Assembly: GCA_023430045.1 (NCBI GenBank) | Contig: JAEZCF010000160.1 | Location: 1 to 10,753, forward strand | Direction of reading: 5' to 3' | DNA length: 10,753 bases | Origin: Pseudomonadota bacterium | GTDB lineage: Bacteria > Pseudomonadota > Gammaproteobacteria > Xanthomonadales > Xanthomonadaceae | In this document: piece after piece, positions 5,418 to 10,753 of the stretch | How the letters are laid out: each line of letters opens with the position of its first letter | How positions within the stretch are numbered: the first letter of the stretch is position 1 | The notes under the pieces: model-generated | Databases searched by the model: none | Told to the model about the DNA's origin: nothing | Seen by the model: only the letters and a program-made list of their open reading frames with translations | Position numbers and translations under genes: made by a program

Positions 5418-7703
5418 TCATGCCAGCAGTTCGAAAGTGGTATGCAGGCCGTCCACTTCGGCTGACGGGGCTACCCAGAGATCAAACACGCCTGGCTCGG
5501 CCGTGGGTGTGAGGTCCCTGCCGATGAACAAAAGATCTTCGCGGCGCAGGCGGAATTCGACCGTCACGCGCGCGCCGGCGTCTATCCCCACTTTCCTGAA
5601 ATCCTTCAGTTCCTGCACGGGCCGGGTGATGCTGGCGGCGCGGTCGCGCACGTACAGCTGCACAACCTCTTCGGCGGCACGTTCGCCGCTGTTGCGGATG
5701 ACGGCGCGGATGGCCAGAGTGCCATCCGCGGCCAGCCGGCCATCCCCCACGTCCAGCGATTCGTACTCGATCCTGCCGTAGGTCAGGCCATGGCCGAACG
5801 GGAACAGGGCCGAGTTCGGCACCTCCATGTAATGGGTCTTGAAGCGCGACAGCGCCGCAGGCGTGGGATCGGGACGTCCGGTCGCCTTGCGGTCGTAGTA
5901 GTAGGGCACCTGGCCCGGGTCATGCGGGAAACTCACCGGCAGGCGTCCGGACGGACTGCTCCGTCCGAACAGGATATCGGCCAGGGCGAGCCCCGAGCCG
6001 GAGCCCAGGAACCAGGCGACCAGAATACCTTTGGCCATGGGCAGCAGGTCACCCAGCGCCAACGCGCGGCCGGTACTGAGCACCACCACCACCGGCCTGC
6101 CGGTCGCGGCCACCGCTTCCAGCAGCTCCATCTGTACCTTCGGCACGGAGATCGCGGTACGCGAGCGCGCCTCGCCGGAATCTTCCCGCGATTCGCCTAT
6201 GGCCATCACCACCACATCGGCCCGGCGGGCAGCGGCAACGGCCGCCGCGATGCCATCGGGGAGTGCTTCGTGGTAACCACAGCCGGCGACGACTTCAAGC
6301 ACGGATGCATCATCCAGCGCCTGCCTCATTCCGCTGGCCAGGTCGCTGCTGGAATCGTCGCCCCCGAACAATGTCCAGGGCCCTTTCGTTCCATCCCAGT
6401 CCTGCGCAGCCGGGCCGACCAGGGCGATGCGCTGGCCACTGCGACGCAGCGGAAGTACGTCGTCGTCATTCTTCAGCATCACCACCGAACGCGTCGCTGC
6501 TTCGCGTGCCAGTGCCAATGTCTCCGGCAGGCGCTGGCGCGAACCGCCGTCTGCGTGCATGCGCCGGAATGGATCGTCGAACAGGCCCAGGCGTGCCTTC
6601 AGCTGCAGCACGCGGCGCACCGAGGCGTCGATCACGGCCATCGGCACCTCGCCGGCGGCCACCAGCGCGGGAAGATGCTGCAGGTACAGCCCGCTCTGCA
6701 TGCTCATGTCCACACCGGCAAGCAGGGCCAGCCGCGCCGCATCGCGGCCGTCGCGGGCGAAGCCATGCGCCACCAGTTCCAGGTCGCCGGTGTAGTCGGA
6801 CACCACCACGCCGCGGAAGTCCCATTCACCACGCAGCACATCGTCCAGCAGCCACGTGCTGCCGGTGGCGGGAATGCCGGAAATCTCATTGAAGGACGCC
6901 ATGGTGGTCAGGGCGTCGGCGTCGAAGGCGGCCTGGAATGGCGGGAAATAGGTCTGCCGCAGCACCCGTTCGGAGACATCCACGGTGTTGTAGTCCAGCC
7001 CACCTTCGGCCGCGCCGTACGCGCAGAAGTGCTTCGGGCAGGCGGCCAGCGCTTCCGGGTCCTGCGGCCCGCGGTCGCCCTGGAACCCGCGCACGCGCGC
7101 TTCGGCCATGCGCCGCGCCAGCAGCACGTCCTCGCCGCTGCCTTCCACGCTGCGTCCCCAGCGCGCATCGCGCGCGATGTCCACCATGGGAGCGAAAGTC
7201 CAGTCGATACCCACTGCCGCGGCCTCGCGTGCCGCCGCACGAGCGGTACGACGTGCCAGCTCCGGCTCGAAACTTGCCGATTCGCCCAGCGGCACCGGAA
7301 ACACGGTGGTGAAACCATGGATCACATCGGCGGCGAACAGCAGCGGTATCTTCAGACGGCCCTGCAGCGCGCTGCGCTGCAGGCGCTCATGCCAGCGGAT
7401 GTTGGAACTGTTGAAGATGCCGGTCAGCTGCCCTGCGCGGGCTGCCTCAAGCTGCGCGTCCACCGCTGCGGTGGCGGTCACCGGATTGGCTGCGGCGGCC
7501 GCACCGTTCTGGCTGGCGGAAGAGAACAGCGACAGCTGGCCGGCCTTTTCCTGCAATGACATCCGTGCGATCAGGTCGTCGATGAACGCGGGCGTCGTGG
7601 ACGCCGCCGGCTCCAGCGCGAACCCCATGGGAATCCTTGAAAGCAGGCCACTTGCGCCCGCAGCCAGCAGCAGTTGCCGACGGGTGATGCCGTGTCGGGT
7701 CAT
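5418..7703 (-). CDS. bglX: GH3 beta-glucosidase, BglX type, with Tat signal
   Basis: A family-3 glycoside hydrolase that should release terminal beta-linked glucose (or a related sugar) from oligosaccharides outside the cytoplasm. The 761 residues match E. coli BglX (765) in length and order. The N-terminal signal TRRQLLLAAGASG (7-19) has a twin-arginine motif and a likely cleavage after Ala29. The (beta/alpha)8 domain follows, with KHF, then VVVSDYTGDLEL carrying nucleophile Asp303. The second domain has GESREDSGEARSR with Glu511 in the conserved GEA motif, and PSGRLPVSFP before the linker ending FPFGHGLTYG. A C-terminal fibronectin-III-like domain (about 660-761) contains VQLYVRD. The start is supported by GGGAG (7710-7714) 6 nt upstream and by the signal peptide. 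parC lies upstream in the same direction, 105 bp away, but a likely own -10 makes a separate unit plausible. Exact sugar specificity is not readable. Confidence 0.93.
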   Translation of the reverse strand: MTRHGITRRQLLLAAGASGLLSRIPMGFALEPAASTTPAFIDDLIARMSLQEKAGQLSLFSSASQNGAAAAANPVTATAAVDAQLEAARAGQLTGIFNSSNIRWHERLQRSALQGRLKIPLLFAADVIHGFTTVFPVPLGESASFEPELARRTARAAAREAAAVGIDWTFAPMVDIARDARWGRSVEGSGEDVLLARRMAEARVRGFQGDRGPQDPEALAACPKHFCAYGAAEGGLDYNTVDVSERVLRQTYFPPFQAAFDADALTTMASFNEISGIPATGSTWLLDDVLRGEWDFRGVVVSDYTGDLELVAHGFARDGRDAARLALLAGVDMSMQSGLYLQHLPALVAAGEVPMAVIDASVRRVLQLKARLGLFDDPFRRMHADGGSRQRLPETLALAREAATRSVVMLKNDDDVLPLRRSGQRIALVGPAAQDWDGTKGPWTLFGGDDSSSDLASGMRQALDDASVLEVVAGCGYHEALPDGIAAAVAAARRADVVVMAIGESREDSGEARSRTAISVPKVQMELLEAVAATGRPVVVVLSTGRALALGDLLPMAKGILVAWFLGSGSGLALADILFGRSSPSGRLPVSFPHDPGQVPYYYDRKATGRPDPTPAALSRFKTHYMEVPNSALFPFGHGLTYGRIEYESLDVGDGRLAADGTLAIRAVIRNSGERAAEEVVQLYVRDRAASITRPVQELKDFRKVGIDAGARVTVEFRLRREDLLFIGRDLTPTAEPGVFDLWVAPSAEVDGLHTTFELLA

Positions 7704-7716
7704 TCCAGGCTCCCTT

Positions 7717-7738
7717 CATCGATGGCCAGTCGATGATA
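7717..7738 (-). promoter_or_regulatory. Putative bglX -10 element overlapped by an inverted repeat
   Basis: On the minus strand TATCAT (7738-7733) matches five of six -10 bases and would put the transcript start near 7726, about 23 nt before the ATG. No clear -35 lies 16-18 bp upstream. CATCGA (7717-7722) and TCGATG (7730-7735) form an inverted repeat with a 7-nt spacer that overlaps this -10, the position expected of an operator. Both calls rest on short matches. Confidence 0.35.
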
Positions 7739-7782
7739 CGGGAAGTCGCCTGGCATGCCGGCGAGCGGCTGCCAGACGATCA

Positions 7783-7803
7783 GTACCGGCCCGTGGCCGG
7801 CAC
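7783..7803 (-). terminator. Hairpin after parC, without a T-run
   Basis: In the parC direction, GTGCCGGCC (7803-7795) pairs with GGCCGGTAC (7791-7783) around a 3-nt loop: 9 bp with one G-U. It begins 5 nt after the parC stop codon. No run of T follows, so it is either a weak terminator or an mRNA-end stabiliser. It separates parC from bglX. Confidence 0.4.
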
Positions 7804-7808
7804 CTGCT

Positions 7809-10052
7809 TCACTCCACGGACAATCCTTCCACCTTCTGCCAGCCGCGCGGCAGCAGGTGGCCACGCGTGGCGCGCACCCCCAGGTAGGGTTCCAGTTCGT
7901 TGAACTTCAGCCCCATGGTGCGCTGGCCGCTGCGTACCTGCAGCGTCTGCCCGGGGCCTATCGCCACCACCGCGACCACGCGTTCGGTGGCCAGCTTGGC
8001 CTTCGGGATTTCGATGATCTTGTTGCCTTTGCCCTTGTCCAGTTCCGGCAGGTCGGTCGCGGCGATCGCCAGCAGGTTGCCCGAACTGGTCACCGCGACG
8101 ATGCGGTCGGTTTCCACGCTGGCCACCACCGCCGGCTGCAGCACGGACGAACCGGATGCCAGGTTGAGCATCGCCTTGCCGGCCTTGTTGCGGCCGATCA
8201 GGTTCTCGAAACGGGTGATGAAACCGTAGCCGTGGGTGGATGCCAGTACGAAACGGCTGCTGGGTTCGGCACTGGCCAGGGTCACGAAGCGGGTGCCCGG
8301 CGCCGGCGAGAAGCGGCCGGTCAACGGTTCACCGTTGCCGCGTGCGGACGGCAGGGTATGCACCGGCGTGGAATAGGCGCGGCCCTCGCTGTCCAGGAAT
8401 GCCACCTGCTGCGTGCTGCGCCCGCGCACCGCCGCCAGCAGACCATCGCCGTCGCGGTAGCTCAGCGACGACGCGTCCACTTCGTGGCCCTTCGCAGCGC
8501 GGATCCAGCCCTTCTCCGAGAGCACCACGGTCATCGGTTCGCTCGGCACCAGTTCGGTTTCGTCGATGGCCTGCGCCGCCTGGCGCTGCACCAGCGGCGA
8601 ACGCCGTGCATCGCCGAATTTCTTCGCATCGGCGATCAGCTCGTCCTTGATGAGCTTCTTCAGCCGGGCCTTGCTGTCGAGGATGCCGAGGATCTTCTCG
8701 CGCTCCCGTGCGAGCTCGTCCTGCTCGCCGCGGATCTTCATTTCCTCCAGGCGGGCCAGCTGCTTCAGCTTCGTCTCGAGGATGTACTCGGCCTGGTCGT
8801 CGGACAGGCCGAAGCGTGCGATCAGCGCCGCCTTCGGTTCGTCCTCGGTACGGATGATGTGGATCACCTCGTCCAGGTTGAGGAAGGCCACCAGCAGGCC
8901 TTCCAGCAGGTGCAGGCGGCGCTCCACCTTCTGCAGCCGGTGCTGCAGGCGGCGGGTCACGGTGTTGCTGCGGAACACCAGCCATTCGCTGAGCAGCGTC
9001 TTGAGATTCTTCACCTGCGGCCGGCCATCCAGCCCGATCACGTTCAGGTTGACGCGGTAGCTGCGTTCCATGTCCGTGGTGGCGAACAGATGGCCCATCA
9101 GCTGTTCGGCATCGACGCGGTTGGAGCGCGGTACCAGCACCACCCGCACCGGGTTGGCATGGTCGGATTCATCGCGCACATCCTCGATCCAGGGCAGCTT
9201 CTTGGCGCGCATCTGCGCGGCGATCTGCTCGATCACCTTCGATGGCGACACCTGGAAGGGCAGGGCGGTGACCACCACGTTGCCGTTGTCCTTCTGGAAG
9301 GTGGCGCGCGCGCGCACGCTGCCATGGCCGGTCTCGTACAGATGTAGCAGGTCGGCGGCCGGAGTGATGATCTCGGCGCTGGACGGATAATCCGGTCCCT
9401 TCACGTGCTCGCAGAGATCGCGAACGCTGGCGTCGGGATCTTCCAGCAGGTGCAGCAGCGCACTGACGATCTCATTGAGGTTGTGCGGCGGCACGTCGGT
9501 GGCCATGCCCACCGCAATGCCGGTGGTGCCGTTGAGCAGCAGATGCGGCAGGCGCGCCGGCATCCAGGTCGGCTCCTGCAGGGTGCCGTCGAAGTTGGGC
9601 GCCCAGTCGGTGGTGCCCTGGCCGAGTTCGCCCAGCAGCACTTCGGCGATCGGGGTCAGCTTGGATTCGGTATAGCGCATCGCCGCGAACGATTTCGGAT
9701 CGTCGCTGGAACCGAAGTTGCCCTGGCCTTCGATCAGCGGGTAGCGGTACGAAAACGGCTGCGCCATCAGCACCAGCGCTTCGTAGCACGCGCTGTCGCC
9801 GTGCGGGTGGTATTTACCGATGACGTCGCCGACGGTGCGTGCGGACTTCTTCGGCTTGGACGCCGCGTTCAGTCCCAGCTCGCTCATCGAATAGATGATG
9901 CGGCGCTGTACCGGCTTGAGGCCATCGCCGAGGAACGGCAGCGCACGGTCCAGCACCACGTACATGGAATAGTCCAGGTACGCGCGTTCGGCATATTCGC
10001 GCAGCGGCAGTTGTTCGAAACCGTGGAAAACGGGGCGGGCAAGATCGGTCAT
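7809..10052 (-). CDS. parC: DNA topoisomerase IV subunit A
   Basis: The DNA-cleaving subunit of topoisomerase IV, which with ParE unlinks daughter chromosomes after replication. It has 747 residues (E. coli ParC 752). The N-terminal breakage-reunion domain has DRALPFLGDGLKPVQRR (35-51), the quinolone-resistance region HPHGDSACYE (82-91) and AAMRYTE with catalytic Tyr127 (Tyr120 in E. coli, shifted by seven extra N-terminal residues). The coiled-coil arm spans roughly 350-480 and the beta-pinwheel about 500-747. ParC is chosen over GyrA because of the short C-terminal domain and absence of a GyrA box (QRRGGKG type). Ser87 and Glu91, the usual sites of quinolone-resistance changes (E. coli Ser80, Glu84), are wild type. 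Translation from ATG 10052 has only a weak AGGTAA upstream (spacing about 11 nt). parE is not in the window. Confidence 0.97.
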   Translation of the reverse strand: MTDLARPVFHGFEQLPLREYAERAYLDYSMYVVLDRALPFLGDGLKPVQRRIIYSMSELGLNAASKPKKSARTVGDVIGKYHPHGDSACYEALVLMAQPFSYRYPLIEGQGNFGSSDDPKSFAAMRYTESKLTPIAEVLLGELGQGTTDWAPNFDGTLQEPTWMPARLPHLLLNGTTGIAVGMATDVPPHNLNEIVSALLHLLEDPDASVRDLCEHVKGPDYPSSAEIITPAADLLHLYETGHGSVRARATFQKDNGNVVVTALPFQVSPSKVIEQIAAQMRAKKLPWIEDVRDESDHANPVRVVLVPRSNRVDAEQLMGHLFATTDMERSYRVNLNVIGLDGRPQVKNLKTLLSEWLVFRSNTVTRRLQHRLQKVERRLHLLEGLLVAFLNLDEVIHIIRTEDEPKAALIARFGLSDDQAEYILETKLKQLARLEEMKIRGEQDELAREREKILGILDSKARLKKLIKDELIADAKKFGDARRSPLVQRQAAQAIDETELVPSEPMTVVLSEKGWIRAAKGHEVDASSLSYRDGDGLLAAVRGRSTQQVAFLDSEGRAYSTPVHTLPSARGNGEPLTGRFSPAPGTRFVTLASAEPSSRFVLASTHGYGFITRFENLIGRNKAGKAMLNLASGSSVLQPAVVASVETDRIVAVTSSGNLLAIAATDLPELDKGKGNKIIEIPKAKLATERVVAVVAIGPGQTLQVRSGQRTMGLKFNELEPYLGVRATRGHLLPRGWQKVEGLSVE

Positions 10053-10079
10053 GCGGGGTTGTTACCTGTATTCGGAGGC

Positions 10080-10095
10080 GGCGACGGCCGTCGCC
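10080..10095. repeat. Perfect 16-bp palindrome between the AraC gene and parC
   Basis: GGCGACGGCCGTCGCC is a perfect inverted repeat in the 58-bp gap, 15 nt after the regulator stop and 27 bp before the parC ATG. As RNA it folds into a stem of about 6 bp with a 4-nt loop, extendable with a bulge by GAG/CTC. No T-run follows. It may end the upstream transcript, sit in the parC 5' leader, or be a protein-binding site. Confidence 0.5.
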
Positions 10096-10110
10096 CTCGC
10101 AATCCGTTGA

Positions 10111-10753
10111 TTATCCGGATGCAGCCGGGGATGCCAAGCCACGCGGCGGATCCAGGCCGTGCCCGGCGCGCGTCAGGTAGCGTCCCGGTGGCACCCCGAA
10201 ATGACGGCGGAACACGGTGACGAAGGCGCTGGAGCTGCTGAAACCCAGCGCATGGGCTATTTCGGCCACCGCGTGGCCATCGCTGAGCCGGCGCAGGGCC
10301 TCGGCCAGGCGCGCCTGCTGCCGCCACTGCGCGAAGCTGAGCGTGGTCTCCTCGCGGAAATGCCGGCTCAGCGAACGGGTGGACAGCCCGGCCCACCGCG
10401 CCCACTCGGCCAGGCTGAGGGCGCTGGCGGGATCGGCCAGCAACTGCGAAGCAATGCGCAGCAACCGGCGGTCACGGGGCATCGGCAGGTGCATGCGCTG
10501 GCGGGGCGCGGCGCGGATTTCATCCAGCAGCACCTCCAGCACATGCCGGTAGCGATCATCGGAGGGCCCGGCCAGCGGCCACTCGCACACGCGCTGGGCC
10601 ACGGCCTGCAGCAGGCCGGAGATGGCGATGACGCAGGGATCCTGCGGCAGGTCGCGGAACGCCGAGGGCGCCAGTACCACCCCCCAGCCGCGCAGCGGGC
10701 CGTCGATGCACACGGTGTGCGGTTCGCCGGCCCGCCTCCCCCCCGCCGCGCCC
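10111..10753 (-). CDS. AraC-family transcriptional regulator, 5' end outside window
   Basis: A DNA-binding regulator of unknown target. The C-terminal AraC/XylS double helix-turn-helix domain is clear: LSLAEWARWAGLSTRSLSR forms the first unit, and AVAEIAHALGFSSSSAFVTVF with FRRHFGVPPGRYL the second. Before it lies the end of a cupin-like sensor domain (GEPHTV, then GWGVVLAP and LPQDPCVIAISGLLQAV), a pattern seen in NimR-like AraC regulators of about 260 residues. The frame is open to the right edge. A GTG at 10713 could be taken as a start, but it falls inside the sensor domain and the GEPHTV residues lie upstream of it, so the true start is almost certainly beyond the window. At least 213 codons are present. 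It lies upstream of parC in the same direction, without obvious functional connection. Confidence 0.85.
   Translation of the reverse strand, partial: GAAGGRRAGEPHTVCIDGPLRGWGVVLAPSAFRDLPQDPCVIAISGLLQAVAQRVCEWPLAGPSDDRYRHVLEVLLDEIRAAPRQRMHLPMPRDRRLLRIASQLLADPASALSLAEWARWAGLSTRSLSRHFREETTLSFAQWRQQARLAEALRRLSDGHAVAEIAHALGFSSSSAFVTVFRRHFGVPPGRYLTRAGHGLDPPRGLASPAASG

Noticed and set aside
10711..10713. GTG as start of the AraC-family gene
   Set aside because: The frame continues upstream to the window edge with residues (GEPHTV) typical of the sensor domain, so the gene is cut by the edge rather than starting here.

Overview
The window looks like a chromosomal core segment of a high-GC gammaproteobacterium of the Xanthomonadaceae, most likely Stenotrophomonas (S. 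maltophilia complex). Two things point there: the protein types (AsnB, S45 acylase, bacterioferritin, BglX-type glucosidase and ParC, all GC-rich in codon use), and the intergenic palindromes that begin with GTAG, which match the SMAG repeats known from S. maltophilia. No tRNA, rRNA, CRISPR array, insertion sequence or prophage gene was seen.

Layout. 1-389: a non-coding regulatory leader. 390-2084 (+): asnB, glutamine-hydrolysing asparagine synthetase. 2085-2257: two tandem SMAG dimers in the convergent gap. 2258-4567 (-): a penicillin-acylase-family Ntn hydrolase. 4568-4721: divergent spacer. 4722-5210 (+): bacterioferritin. 5211-5417: three more SMAG-type hairpins in a second convergent gap. 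5418-7703 (-): a GH3 beta-glucosidase of the BglX type with a twin-arginine signal. 7809-10052 (-): parC, subunit A of topoisomerase IV. 10111-10753 (-): an AraC-family regulator that runs off the right edge.

The most interesting part is the asnB leader. A 33-codon reading frame (159-260) carries seven Asn codons within twelve residues (NANNRNNLRANN). It is followed by a strong intrinsic terminator (286-314) upstream of asnB. A 13-nt stretch inside the leader frame (228-240) is an exact copy of part of the terminator's 3' side, so it can pair perfectly with 288-300 and block the terminator. A hairpin at 207-230 has two Asn codons in its loop and competes for the start of that stretch. These are all the parts of a trp/his-type ribosome-mediated attenuator, here tuned to asparagine. 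A plausible promoter at 124-152 would start the transcript at or next to the A of the leader ATG, suggesting a leaderless leader peptide.

The genes do not form one pathway. asnB is a single-gene unit with its own attenuator. Acylase and bfr diverge from a shared 154-bp spacer. The AraC-family gene, parC and bglX lie in the same direction with gaps of 58 and 105 bp, each holding a hairpin, so they may be separate units.
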